The notes: generated by a model from the sequence alone, not told the origin. Positions 37,901 to 47,910 are shown, numbered from the stretch's first letter. The stretch: DNA of 64,000 nt from Megalobrama amblycephala (GCF_018812025.1 NC_063044.1:73106446-73170445), one strand, 5' to 3'. Made by a program: numbers and translations.

Positions 37901-39780
37901 ATTCAACAAACTGCTCATAAAACTTCTCCAGTTTGTAGTGTTTTAAAAGCGTGAGTACTTCATCCATCTGAAAAACACACTGAGATTATATGAGTGCATT
38001 TTCTTTACCGACAGAAAATATAAGTGGTATTACTTGGTATTAAAGGACTGCATGTGATGAATGTCAATAACGCAGTAACAGTGTTTACTCATACAGCTTG
38101 ACTTCTGGAGAATAAACATGCACGTGTTTGGTTATTAATTTGATCATTATACAATCAAATTACTCGGGACGTATTATTTTGTAGAACATTTTTTCTGATT
38201 CATTGTACTCTGTTTTTCTCATGCAGGGGTTAAATTGGGATTTGTTACTGTGGTTCCATGAACGAGTAAACACTGTAATAAACACATACTGTACTTATAT
38301 ATATATTAGAAATTATAATACTGCAGTGCATAAATACTACACATAACAAACTGTGATATTATTTAATGAATATGTAATTTTGGTGATCAAAGATGAGTTT
38401 CATACCATAACAGTATGTGTCTTATAGATAGTATAGAAATAGTATAGATAGTATAGAAATCTTAAAATATGTATTTTCTTCAAAAGTCAAATAAAATTGT
38501 ATCATATTTTAAATGGACGGCAATATATTTAATCATGTCTGGTAAATTTTGGGAGTCTAAAAAAGATAAATAAACATTTAATATTTCTCACATATTTCTA
38601 ACTACAGAAAACTATACTGTCAGTACAACATCACTGTAAAAAAAATATGTGCTATCTAATTAAAAATATATATGGTAACAATATTACACGTGATATTTTT
38701 GAGTAGTTTTTAAGATTTGATTTATTTAATGGAATCTACCTGAATAAATCATGTAAAAACTCCTAAATCATTTAGTTTGACACAATGAATTTAATTTTTT
38801 TTGTGAAATATATATATATTTTTTTATTTTAAGTTGCCTCTTAAATGCATGTTATTTTGAGTGAACGGAAATGACCCGTTTGTGTTTAATTTTGAGTCAT
38901 AATGTAAAATGAAGAGACTGTAAGCTGTTAGCGGTGCAGATGTTTGAGCTGACGCTCAGCCGTGACGTTTGCAAGGTTTCTTTATTTTTGTAACTCCGCC
39001 AGACGCAACTAGCGTCACAGAAACTACACAGCCGACTTCACCCTTAAGCACTGAAGCTCTAGTAATCGGTGTGAATGGCCGTCATGTGAAAATGAAAAGA
39101 CAAACAAAGCAGGAGACGGTGATAACGACTAGTATATCATGAAGAGAAATCACCAGTGACAATTTTCATGAAAGATGCATTTTACAAAATGGCTGCTTCA
39201 AGGTGTCAATCCACATGTTGTCAATTCACTAAATTAAGTCATTTAATCCATTTGTATTCTAGTTTTTTAAACAATAAAATAGGTCACACCAGTGAAGAGT
39301 TAAAGCTTCATATGAAATTATGATTTTCTGATTAAAATTTCTGATAAATGAAAAGAGACAGTGGGACTTTCTTCAATGATATTCAAGAAATAGGAAAAAG
39401 GAAATCAAGTGATGTGATTTTGTTATTGTTTCCCACGGTTATATCCGGAAAGCAGTTTTTTGAGTACGGTAAATAAATTGCTGAAGCGGTACTGTAGTTG
39501 TGTTTCTCGTTTCATGTGTCACAATAATGATCAATCTACAGGTTATTTAGTTTTTAGCCATTCCTTCGTTTTTCCACATCCACCTCTGAATTTGCCGTGT
39601 TTCCATTCAGATGTTTTTATGCATATTTTGACTTTATGCATAAAAACAGCTGGATGGAAACATGTTACATTACTGTACTGTTACATTATTGAGAATTTAT
39701 ATTATACTGATTTAATTTAATTTAATTTTCATATTGTTCATACTGTTGAAAAAAATGTTTTATAAATAAATTGACATTGC

Positions 39781-39825
<45 letters not shown>

Positions 39826-40732
39826 TAAACAATTCAAGTTTGTACTGTCAGGTTACTTTTGAAACATTTGATGAAACTGAAATTCTCAATTTAAAATGAA
39901 AATCTAATTTAATATTTTTTTGCAAAGATAAAGGTCGAAAGTAACAATGTGCAATTTATGTTCAAAGTGAAATTAAGCCGCTCTACATTTGTACAAAATA
40001 ACACCTGGTATTGATAAACCACACTTGTGAGTTATTGACCACAGCAAACATATATCTCTGTCTAAAACATTATATTTTAAAATTAAATGTTTGTGAAAAA
40101 TGGTACTTTTGTCCCTGCTCTCCCTATATTTGATAGTTATTTATACATTATTGTATTTGAAAAGTTAGAAAAACCTGTTTGTGACCTCAAAATAAAGCAC
40201 TTTCCCTCTTCTTATAATTAATTAAAAAACAAATACTGCCACATTGATGCTCAAGAAGGTGTTCAAATAACATATTGTTTCATTTTAGAACATAAAGAAA
40301 GTGTAATCCTAAAGTGTCATATTTCTGTAAAGGCTAGAAACAGAAAAAATTGACATTTTTTGTAGAAGTGTTCACCAGGATTTAAATAAAAATGTGCGAC
40401 TTTTCGTCGAAATCATGAAGGCGATTAAACACGATTCCTGGCTGCATGGCTGCATCTTTGATAAGTTTGTGAGGAACACTGTAGTCCAACCTTTAGTCTA
40501 ATCGTTTGTTTTATTCGTGTCTCCCCTATTAAATCCAGTCATTCAGCAGCTCTTTAGGGTGTCGTATTTTTACTCTTCGACATCGATGATGCCATAGAAA
40601 TATATACAGAGTTAAGTGACCCCAGAAACGGATGGCAGCACGTGTTTCTCTGCAGAATAAGGTCTACAGAAACACTCAGGTTTCTGAGAAGAGCGAAAGT
40701 ACTCTTACCGTTGTCTCTGTTGGAGCTGCCAT
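16601..40732 (-). CDS. SAM-Ubl-Ubl-VWA-E2(UBC)-U-box multidomain ubiquitination protein, 24 coding exons
   Basis: Twenty-four minus-strand exons joined by GT/AG borders give about 1,041 codons after allowing for two 1-nt insertions. Predicted order: SAM (residues about 9-73), two ubiquitin-like folds (about 105-190 and 203-270), an unassigned helical middle (about 300-400), a pre-VWA region, VWA (about 545-750), UBC with catalytic Cys near 883, and a C-terminal U-box (about 971-1036). Fusing E2 and E3 modules implies a protein that accepts ubiquitin from E1 and passes it to targets gathered through SAM or VWA contacts. No signal peptide or membrane span was found, so it is probably cytosolic. 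Exons without their own entry: 29909-30052, 29575-29713, 22719-22872, 22389-22525, 22192-22303, 22000-22063. The VWA frameshifts (near 21901 and 21420) would stop translation before the UBC if real. I know no characterised gene with this exact architecture and give no symbol. Confidence 0.85.
17063..17915 (-). other. E2 ubiquitin-conjugating (UBC) domain exons
   Basis: Exons 17779-17915, 17543-17667, 17252-17397 and 17063-17165 encode a full UBC fold. They hold the first helix (KDRRILEELKNL), strand region FWKILMRGPPDTPYEDGVFEL, then GPEYPVKPPLVRF, the active-site segment YHCNVNNVGRICHNVF, and C-terminal helices MREILDAIFGLL and PEDPLDSILAEEF. The catalytic Cys is in GRIC. The usual HPN triplet reads HCN: the Asn that stabilises the thioester transition state is kept while Pro is replaced by Cys. 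All splice phases agree, and no stop is seen. Confidence 0.92.
18540..18580. repeat. (AT)n microsatellite at exon border
   Basis: A short AT run at about 18560-18577 sits a few bases beyond the donor site of exon 18585-18703, inside the intron. Confidence 0.6.
18885..19254. repeat. AT-rich inverted-repeat MITE in intron
   Basis: The left part, from ACACTTTACAATACATTATT through TAACAAGAAACTCTG, is mirrored by CAGAGTTTCTTGTTAGTTAA through ATTACTCATTTGTTACTGTT. It is an imperfect foldback of about 370 bp without coding content and directly abuts the next element at 19255. Confidence 0.6.
19255..21279. mobile_element. 2-kb terminal-inverted-repeat element with internal 210-bp tandem array
   Basis: It begins TAGGGCCCTATGA and ends TCATAGGACCCTA. 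Flanks ATTATATG and ATTATGAT are similar but not an exact 8-bp duplication, so hAT membership is only suggested. Between about 19318 and 20830 a unit of 209-211 bp is repeated about seven times head to tail with few changes. The right part (near 21170-21279) has the AATTCCGTGAC and CATCCGTGTTTTCTGC words typical of such elements. It lies in the intron between the last two MIDAS-bearing VWA exons and the next exon. Confidence 0.8.
19318..20830 (+). repeat. About seven tandem copies of a 210-bp AT-rich unit
   Basis: Copy starts, marked by TGGTTAAATTAAATTTTAG, fall near 19318, 19528, 19739, 19949, 20160, 20369 and 20580, with a partial copy near 20791. The units contain AGGGCCCCATTT, related to the terminal repeat of the host element. 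The array probably grew by unequal exchange inside the transposon. Confidence 0.9.
23450..23690. repeat. Dispersed repeat fragment in intron
   Basis: Words such as GAAAGAAGAAAGTCATACAC and GGATGGCTTGAGGGTGAAC are characteristic of abundant short fish repeats whose ends read like GGTGAACTAACCCTTTAA. Only part of a unit is present and no terminal repeat is intact. Confidence 0.45.
23864..29213 (+). repeat. 5.35-kb satellite array in intron 9, 22-bp basic unit
   Basis: The array is built from TAATTTAACGAGTTTATTCTCG units interleaved with a longer variant carrying CAACATTTTATCTCGACTTTTT. Combinations recur in higher-order blocks of a few hundred bases. The array is bracketed by a 39-bp direct repeat (ATTCATTTTATGGGTATTGT…) at 23825-23863 and 29214-29252. 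Frames such as FREKSRDKMLRINSLNYEKK on the opposite strand are by-products of the repeat. A second array of the same unit lies in intron 7. Confidence 0.95.
30386..30740. mobile_element. Left-end fragment of a hAT-like element
   Basis: It begins TAGGGGTGTAACAATACATCG, a terminus well known from hAT-type elements, and continues with an AT/GC-mixed interior (ACAGGAGCGCCGCGCGCTGT). No right terminal repeat is found before the next element starts at 30760, so it is truncated. Confidence 0.55.
30912..33278. mobile_element. Inner element with satellite cargo, nested in the outer one
   Basis: Inverted ends ACGGAAGAGGATTAGGGCC (30913 onward) and its complement (ending 33277) are flanked by GAGCCC on both sides (30906-30911 and 33279-33284), so removal rejoins the outer element. 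The interior from about 30960 to 33235 is the same AATTTAACGAG/TTTATTCTC satellite as in intron 9. It is in inverted orientation up to about 31205, where the direction flips. Confidence 0.8.
33290..33790. repeat. Palindrome in the core of the outer element
   Basis: The left arm (GACGAGGAATAAGAGTCTTA … GAGCTCTCTTCTTCTTCTTC) is mirrored on the right (GAAGAAGAAGAGAGATAGTTC … CCTTATTCCTCGTCTGGGAT). Inside is a smaller palindrome containing ACCTGTGGAGGGCAGTAA and its inverse around 33520-33615. There is no coding content. Confidence 0.8.
34879..37503 (-). other. Exons for two ubiquitin-like folds
   Basis: Exons 37366-37503, 35693-35847, 35160-35263 and 34879-35074 encode two stretches with ubiquitin-like spacing. 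The first holds VEDLLLRIGIGENIGDD, VCLFTAEGMPLSDD and SLKDRHIDNGSELYAIF. The second holds YDIRVNLDCDTLTDLRGRL, ESGIPSHVLHL and LGIREDTVLQFSL. The GIP motif and the final hydrophobic strand are as in ubiquitin. Neither ends in Gly-Gly, so they are integral folds, not modifiers. The donor at 37365 (GTTCGT) is non-consensus after GT. A dispersed repeat ending in GGTGAACTAACCCTTTAA (about 36640-37130) fills part of the intron between them. Confidence 0.65.
36640..37130. repeat. Dispersed element ending AACTAACCCTTTAA in intron
   Basis: The right end ATTTTCATTTTTGGGTGAAC followed by TAACCCTTTAA is the terminus of a very common fish DNA repeat. The interior includes an inverted pair around ACACATGATTTC/GATCACATGACTTCG. 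The left border is not sharp. Confidence 0.55.
37575..37967 (-). other. SAM domain exons
   Basis: Exons 37838-37967 and 37575-37733 encode LTLLKHYKLEKFYEQFVECG, IEDVQDFIDGVTDEDLDNM and NEFRNMIEEIQRIG, a SAM helical bundle. SAM domains mediate homo- or hetero-oligomerisation. Here it is at the extreme N-terminus and could cluster the enzyme. The acceptor CCCAAG at 37733 is chosen because it restores phase. Confidence 0.85.
39784..39823. repeat. (AT)n microsatellite
   Basis: An uninterrupted AT/TA run of about 40 bases in intron 1 of the E2/U-box gene. Confidence 0.95.
40709..40732 (-). other. First coding exon of the multidomain gene
   Basis: The ATG at 40732-40730 starts MAAPTETT, followed by a consensus donor (GTAAGA) in phase 0 with the SAM exon whose own first codon is also ATG. 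The context (GAG before ATGG) is reasonable. The alternative start would be the Met at 37967. Confidence 0.75.
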
Positions 40733-41014
40733 CTCGGTTCTGTGTGATTTCTGGACAGCTTCAGCTCTCCTCCCTGTTACTCCGCAGACAGACCCATCCA
40801 GGTGAGCACGCGTTTCGATGAAGCTCCACCTCCCGAAACACTAAACGTGCTGTGATTGGTTAGCTGGCCCAGCGTGCTTTGATTGGCAGCGCTTACGTGT
40901 TCGGGGAAATGTCCCGCCCCTTCATAACAGCGAGGAAAACCCTGCCCAAATAACAGTGTTGTTTCAACTGCTTTCAGTTGAAAGTATCTAAAACTGGTAG
41001 CTAAATGTCACTAG
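40733..41014 (-). promoter_or_regulatory. Putative promoter of the multidomain gene
   Basis: Upstream of the first coding exon the minus strand has two CCAAT boxes (complement of ATTGG at 40855-40859 and 40882-40886) and a GC box (complement of CCCGCCCC at 40913-40920). No TATA box or clear interferon-response element was seen. The hAT element at 41023 sets the outer edge. Confidence 0.5.
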
Positions 41015-41022
41015 ATGACATC

Positions 41023-41633
41023 CAGGGCTTTATTTGCTCACCAGCCACTGTGGCTAGTGGTTTTCCAAAGTTACTAACCACTCACTGGCCATAAGTTTGC
41101 TGTCGGGAAATTACCTACATTTTATATGATTTAAGTTGACTTTTGCATGCTAAAATTACTTGATTTTGAGTCATTTTACTTGATTAGCTAAATTTAAAAT
41201 GTTCAAATGCAGACTGTCCACCCAAATCAAGACTACTATATCAGCTGGTATGTACAGGTCTTCTCAAAATCTTTGATTCAGAATACACGCTTCATTTCAA
41301 AGCGGAGCTGTTATGTCTGCAGAGGCAACAACTGCCTGTCCTTGTTTTTCAGCTAGTATGTATACTATGTGATATGAGCCGAGGCAAAGTTATGTGATCA
41401 TGTTTACCTCATTCTTCTAAACTAAAATATAATTTTCCATACTCATAGACACATTCGTTACGATTCAAATGTTTTATGTGTACAGCAAACTTCTTCTTGG
41501 AAGCACATGAACAGGCCTCATACTCCTCATATGATTATAATTGTAAAGTAAAACACATCATATCATGCTATATTATACTCAATTTTACCATAATGAAATC
41601 TTCAACATTGGCGGGTGTTAATGTCAAGCCCTG
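41023..41633. mobile_element. 611-bp hAT-like element with perfect target duplication
   Basis: It starts CAGGGCTTTATT and ends TGTCAAGCCCTG. ATGACATC lies directly on both sides (41015-41022 and 41634-41641), an exact 8-bp duplication. No transposase frame. Confidence 0.85.
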
Positions 41634-41651
41634 ATGACATCATGATGGCAA

Positions 41652-41735
41652 ATTCATTGATCTATATAAATATGAATAAAGATAAATATGAATAAAGATC
41701 ATTCATTGATCTATATAAATATGAATAAAGATCAG
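41652..41735 (+). repeat. Short local tandem duplication
   Basis: ATTCATTGATCTATATAAAT, continuing into ATGAATAAAGAT, is present twice with an extra partial copy (AAATATGAATAAAGAT) between them. Confidence 0.8.
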
Positions 41736-42369
41736 AAAAATGCCAAAGTGCAGTGCCCTTAAAGCGCACGACTAAACCCACACTATCTCGAATACCGCTT
41801 CGGAGCGTATCCCATCATGCATTATGTTCGGGAACTCCCATGCCCTGAAATCACAAGATGTCAATTAGCCTTTTTCACAAGAATCAGAAATCACGTGACG
41901 CAGTAAAGTTAGTTCCGCTATGGGCTTAATATCCTCTTTTCTCAAATATCGCTTTCCTGTTTTGTCTGTTTTCCAAGTTGCTGTTGCATAATCTACAAAG
42001 AAATTAATTTCTGCTTGTTTGTAGCGTGTACGTCCACTCATGTCAACAGACCGTTGCTTTAATTTACAGTATAGGCTACGCAGCTTCTCATTCAATAATT
42101 CCCCTGCTCGTATCACTGTACGGCCAACATTATTTATATAATTTAATCATATAAAAAAAAAATAAACTCCCAATATATGCTTCAATGTGGGATATAAAGT
42201 CGTGAGATCTACATTGTCGTGAGTTTAATATGCTTAAAATATATAGTATGCATTAATCTCATAGTATTACATTCCGCATTCAAGCATATGTTATAACTAA
42301 TCCTGACCCATTAAAATGATTACACTAAGACATAATTAATTTCCAAGACCACACTGTATACAACTATCA

Positions 42370-42560
42370 ACTATATTCATGTCTTTCTTTCTTCAGTCTA
42401 AAAGAAAAGGTTTTTGATGAAACATTCCAGGATTATTCTCCTTATAGTGGACTTCAGTGGCCTCCAGATGATTGAAGGTCCAAATGTCAGTTTCAGTGCA
42501 GCTTCAAAGGGCTTTAAACGATACCAGACGAGGAATAAGAGTCTTAGAGAAACAACAATG
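42370..42560. repeat. Fragment of the outer foldback family seen at 30760
   Basis: Shared words with 30790-30900 and 33280-33360 include CATGTCTTTCTTTCTTCAGT, GAAACATTCCAGGAT, TATAGTGGACTTCA and CAGACGAGGAATAAGAGTCT. Terminal repeats are absent. Confidence 0.7.
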
Positions 42561-42779
42561 CAGCCCTAGTCACTCAGATGGCGTCAATTTCAAACCATTT
42601 AAAGTCTGATAAATTATTATAATAATATAATATAATTATTTATTAATTAATAGTAATAATAATAGTGATGGGAGAAGCATACTTCATAGTAACAATATCA
42701 TATCGAAAAATGTGAGAGTACAAAGGGAACAAATTTTGAAAGAGAACCATTATCTGTTGGTTTGAAAAGTGCCATCTGG

Positions 42780-43300
42780 ATGAACACTGGACACAGATTT
42801 TACCAGGGGTGAAACATACTTCTCCAGGAGCAGACAAAATATGTTATGAAATGATAAAACATCTCTGAATGAGATTTTAGAGGTTTTTTTTAACAAGATA
42901 TGAGCCCACAAGGAAGTGTGTAGCCCACTATTATTTAATATAGTGATAAATGACATATGATTGGACAAAGATTGGTAAATCTTTATGTACGGATGATGGT
43001 GCCTTGTGGAAAAGGGGACGAAATATAGTGTATGTGGAAAGTAGCTTGTAGATAGCAGTTAATAAAGTGGAAAAATTGGTAAATAATTGGAGTTTTAGAG
43101 TGACAGTAGAAATAAACAAAAGAAATATCAAAGTGGGGATTGAACGGAGGGTATATGGAAAAAACAGAAGACACTGTGTTATGATCCGGCTCCATTTAGG
43201 ACACTCAAACATTAATTATTCACTACATATGATGAAAAATTGGTGTGGAAACTCAGAAAGAAATCAGCAATACAGTTAAGAATATATTTCAGAATGCACA
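42780..43300 (+). pseudogene. Degenerate non-LTR reverse transcriptase
   Basis: Scattered plus-strand frames show CSPLLFNIVINDI (near 42920-42955), then CTDDGALWKRGRNIVYVESSL (near 42985-43045, the YADD catalytic box changed to CTDD) and AVNKVEKLVNNWSFRVTVE (near 43057-43110). Stops and frame changes occur throughout. The order matches a LINE RT palm-thumb region; clade uncertain. Confidence 0.65.
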
Positions 43301-43407
43301 GAAACAGTAAGAGTGTATAATTTTCTTCTAAAATATTTAATACAGATTTGATTAGTAAGATTTGGGTATTTTTTACCACTTTCGTTCATTGGGGATTCAC
43401 ACTCCAT

Positions 43408-43493
43408 CCGGTAGGGGGCGGAAATGCGCCTTAAGCTGGTTTACCAACTGCTAAAAACACAGAAGAAGAAGCGTCGGCGTTGAGTCGTCTGAG
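43408..43493 (+). promoter_or_regulatory. First non-coding exon/promoter of the zinc-finger gene
   Basis: CCGGTAGGGGGCGG at 43408-43421 fully fits the CTCF core consensus. The exon continues to GTCTGAG followed by a consensus donor GTGAGT at 43494. This leader arrangement resembles that of cyprinid clustered zinc-finger genes as I recall them. The start of transcription is not defined. Confidence 0.55.
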
Positions 43494-43654
43494 GTGAGTC
43501 GAGAAGTTTTTCTCATATTTACACGATCATCAAACACACTTTATACAGTTTGATCAAGCGACAGGCTCATTTCTGTATTGTTTTCATCGAGCACAGCGAT
43601 ACTTGTGCGTCTTTTCTGTCGTCTTCCTGCTGAAATAAACATTTAGTGCAGCAT

Positions 43655-44340
43655 GTGAGGAAAATATGATGAATTCATTCAGACCTGAGCGATTTTGTGT
43701 TCGTTTGTGTGATTGTTTCATGTTTTATAGTGATAATAACTGTTACTGAATGTCAAAGTTTGAGATCTGTGAGGAAAATATGATGAATTCATTCAGACCT
43801 GAGCGATTTTGTGTTCGTTTGTGTGATTGTTTCATGTTTTACAGTGATAATAACTGTTACTGAATGTCAAAGTTTGAAATCTGTGAGGAAAATATGATGA
43901 ATTCATTCAGTCCTGAGCGATTTTGTGTTCGTTTGTGTGATTGTTTCATGTTTTATAGTGATAATAACTGTTACTGAATGTCAAAGTTTGAGATCTGTGA
44001 GGAAAATATGATGAATTCATTCAGACCTGAGCGATTTTGTGTTCGTTTGTGTGATTGTTTCATGTTTATAGTGATAATAACTGTTCTGAATGTCAAAGTT
44101 TGAGATCTGTGAGGAAAATATGATGAATTCATTCAGACCTGAGCGATTTTGTGTTGGTTTGTGTGATTGTTTCATGTTTTATAGTGATAATAACTGTTAC
44201 TGAATGTCAAAGTTTGAGATCTGTGAGGAAAATATGATGAATTCATTCAGACCTGAGCGATTTTGTGTTCGTTTGTGTGATTGTTTCATGTTTTATATGG
44301 TGGTGTTGTTTGCCTGTAGAGTTCATAAAGATGGGTTCCC
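43655..44340 (+). repeat. Six tandem copies of a 114-bp unit in zinc-finger intron 1
   Basis: Copies begin GTGAGGAAAATATGATGAAT near 43655, 43769, 43883, 43998, 44109 and 44223. They differ by single substitutions and small gaps. A decayed relative is seen near 44690-44790. The first unit overlaps sequence just after exon 1, so the array arose from intron DNA of this gene. Confidence 0.9.
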
Positions 44341-46118
44341 TATTTTGTGCGTTATTCATGTCATGTTTGAGTGTTACTGAATGTCAAAGTCTTTTCTCTT
44401 ATTTGACTCAGATTATCAGTTTCTAACAGCAAACACTCAGAATAAAGTGAGATGATTGAATAGATAGTCTGAGGATCATCAAATATGAAACTGCTGTAAA
44501 CAATTCATGTCAATAGTTTCTGTTTTCACTCATTTATTATGCTGATGTCTTCAGATCTGCTGTAGATTGACACTTGCCCATTTCATGATACCATACTATA
44601 CTTACCAGTGAATTACCACGATACCAAGTGAGTTGCATTCATGTGTTAAAGGCACAATATGTAAAAGCAATCAAGGATTTTTGTTCGTTTGTGTGAATCA
44701 AGTATTCATGTTTTATAGTGATAGTAACTGATACTGAATGTCAAAGTTTGAGATCTGTGAGCATTTAATAGAAAATATGATGAATTCATTCAGACCTGAA
44801 CGCGAGCGATCATAACTATTAAACTATGAAAGACTTGGGTAAAGTTGGTTTTATACACACTTCTGTATTGACTTTCCAATAAATGTTAAATTAATGTTTG
44901 CGAAATTTTAAGCACAATATGTGACAAAATTTGTCAATATGTAAAATTTTTCACAATCAAGGATTTTTTTTTTTTTAACAATGTAGTGTGATTCAAGTAT
45001 TCGAATGTGTGAATATAAAAAATTTACCCAAATCAAAGCTTGATTTAGCATTAATCAGGGAACCGCTTTAGACATGCGCGTGTCCTAATTGTGAAATTGT
45101 GATATTGTTGTTGTACCTGTACATTTTGCAACCCTAGCCTCAACAGACTGAGGGTATTTGTTGGTTACAAATGTACATTTTGTCTGTGCTCATGCTTTCA
45201 ACTTTTTTTTTTTTTTTTCTTTCTTCTGGCCATTATTTATATTTTAAGACATTTCTTTTGTAACGGACTTAGGAGCTGTGCGTGTAAAACTCCCCTGACT
45301 CGAGACGACTGACACTAGGATGGGCATTTCAAGCAAAACTTCTGCGTCGATACGCCGTATATTCGAAAATCGCTGCCTACGACGAGCCTGATTACCTTTA
45401 AAAAATTCGAAACAGCGCATCAATTCGACGTGGACCGCAATCGCTGTGATGGTCTGATAGAACCCTCCCTTGGGTCAAAAAACTGGTGCGGAGCACTCGG
45501 AGAAGAGCCTACATGGTCTGCATGGCCTACACAGAGGCTCCGGCGTAGGTACGACGTAGAAGTATAAATCAGCCTTTAGAGCGCCCGGTTATACCAGCGG
45601 ACCTACAAAGTTTATATTCTTTTTTTTATTTCTACGTTTCTATGCTTCCAACCATTTCGTTCAACTCTTAACACGTGACTGCCCACATGCCACCTGCTAT
45701 AAAAATAAACTGTCATATCATATTCAAAACTACTGTCTTGATCAGCACAAAATAATCAAATTGGCTACATTCTTTTGTAAATGACTCTGCTTTCAAATAA
45801 TACTTAACTTCTAAGTACTGCTGAATTTGCTGAAAAACTATTTTTAAAAAAAATCATAGTTTATGAAAATATTTTTTGTAATGTGTACTCCAATATGTCA
45901 TAAAGCTCATATAATCATGTTATGTGTCATTTGAAAGGTCTCACAGAGTAGAATACAACAAGCATAATTGTTTTGGACTAATCAGCAAGTTTTTGTACGT
46001 GAAGCCCCGCAAGCTTAAAGTAAATAATACGCTGATGCAACACTTATGTCACGTTTCGGCTTGTAATTTCAGAAAAATTCTGATTGGACTACAAGGAAAA
46101 TTGGACAACATTATTTAC
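44341..46118. other. Intron DNA with mixed repeat debris
   Basis: No exon is recognised. Near 45330-45560 there is a GC-richer patch (TACGCCGTATATTCGAAAAT) that looks like part of an old DNA transposon. Poly-T tracts occur near 44965 and 45205. Confidence 0.4.
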
Positions 46119-47108
46119 TAGGGCTGGGTAAACATACGTTGATTTCTCAGTATTTAATCGATTCTCATTTTTACGAACTGATATGGATTCGTAAATCCCA
46201 AGAATCGATTAGTCTAGTCTGTTTTCAGTTGATGAATGAGCAGAATATGTAGCACCTCCCATCCAATAAATCGCAATAATCTTTGTTACTTTTGATATGA
46301 AACAAAGTCTCAGATTTCAAATGACATCCATCTTATTATGAGATTCAAAAATAAATACCGTTTTGGCGCTGTTTAATGTGGCGTGACAGATCGCTTTAGC
46401 GCCTCAGTTAAAGAGAAGCATGTGATCATCCTCTCCTCCGCTTTAATACCAGTTACAGCTAAATAAACATGAACATCTGAAGGTATGTTAAAATATACAG
46501 TACAACTTACTGAAATCCGTATCATGTCTCGTGTAATCGCTCAATCAGTGCTTCAACCTCGGAAAGACTCAATAAAACAGCTTAAACAATGTCACGTGAC
46601 GTCACATTTACCTCAGAAAAACATATTCAGTGACCATAAACTCATTAGTCAGCTAGAAAAGTGCTCTAGAAAGCATCATTCTGATAAATATAGTTATGCA
46701 CCGTTACATATTCATTATAATGTTCTTCAATATTTAATGCATGTTTGAATAAATCAGTCATGACAGCCGTGATTTAAATGATTATATTTTAAAAAAAAAA
46801 CAAATTGGAGTAGAAATATGATTATGTAATTCTAAACTTTATTTATAATAATAACATCATTGAGTGTAATTTAAGTGTTTGTATATAAATAAGTTAATTT
46901 AACATTCAATATTATTATAGTAATACCAGCTGACTCTCATGTGTAGTTTACAGCATTAGTTGAGAGATTTTTCCCTCTAGAAAATTTGCCATGTGCTGTA
47001 ACTGAAATACTACATCCAAAATAATCAATATCGAAATCGTAATCATATTGAAAGCATGTGAATAGTAATCAAATCGAATTGTGAAAATTGTGTCAATACC
47101 CAGCCCTA
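46119..47108. mobile_element. 990-bp hAT-like element with perfect target duplication
   Basis: It begins TAGGGCTGGGTA and ends TACCCAGCCCTA with TTATTTAC on each side (46111-46118 and 47109-47116), an exact 8-bp duplication with T at position 2 and A at 7 as hAT transposases prefer. No coding capacity. Confidence 0.9.
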
Positions 47109-47291
47109 TTATTTACAGCAGATTCTCCCAATTAAAATGATTCCATTATTAGCATAATCCAATAAGTTGACCACAAGATATTGTTCATGCAGTTATGACA
47201 CATAAAACCCCACAGGCGCACAGATGCTAACTAAAACTAAAATATAGCTATCATGTGGCATTTCATCTTATAACTTCAAGAAACATGCATA

Positions 47292-47381
47292 GCCTAGATC
47301 AGGGGTGTCCAGACTCGGTCCTGGAGGGCCACTGTCCTGCAGAGTTTCACTCCAACCAGCTGGCCAACACCCCTGGCCTAG
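47292..47381. repeat. Short dispersed repeat with inverted ends
   Basis: CCTAGATCAGGGGTGTCC opens and CCAACACCCCTGGCCTAG closes a 90-bp block whose middle (GGTCCTGGAGGGCCACTGTC) is a very frequent word in fish genomes. Confidence 0.6.
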
Positions 47382-47910
47382 ATTGTAGAAAATGGCACAT
47401 CATTACTTAGTGGATTCTCCCGATTGAAATGAGTCCAAGATTAACACAATCCCACGCGTCGATCATGAGTTATTCCACATGAAAGAACTGTTTTAAAAGT
47501 TCCCATCAGGGGGCGCCAATGGATAAACAAAAAAAGGCTACCTTTGTTCCAAATGCTGTAACTTTTGATTTCTTTATGCAAACACTATGAAATTTGATCC
47601 AGATACAGCACAGAGGAACATCACCAGAAACAAATCTGAGTTATCTCTGAGTTATTGTATGTCAAATATAAAATATATGTAAAATTTCCCTTGAGCAAAC
47701 TTTTATTTTTTGTCTTTATCAGCAGCATGAGAATGTTCAAATTTAGTAATTTTTTAAAGAAAAATCATTTCAAATGATACCAATCTTTTGACTCTCCTTG
47801 CTACACTTTTGGAGTTATAAGTCTTTACTTTTTCTGTGTGTCACTCAGAAAAAAACCCCTCTGAAAATACCCTCAAGACTTAAGGGGTTAAAGAGGGACG
47901 GTGAAAGAAC

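Noticed and set aside
40733..41014. Interferon-stimulated response element in the multidomain gene promoter
   Set aside because: GAAA-type words occur but not with the spacing of an ISRE; not claimed.
41865..42116. 83-codon minus-strand frame (MSGRTRYKQAEINFFVDYAT)
   Set aside because: Composition looks coding-like, but I recognise no family, and there are no supporting splice sites or neighbours. Could be a transposon scrap.
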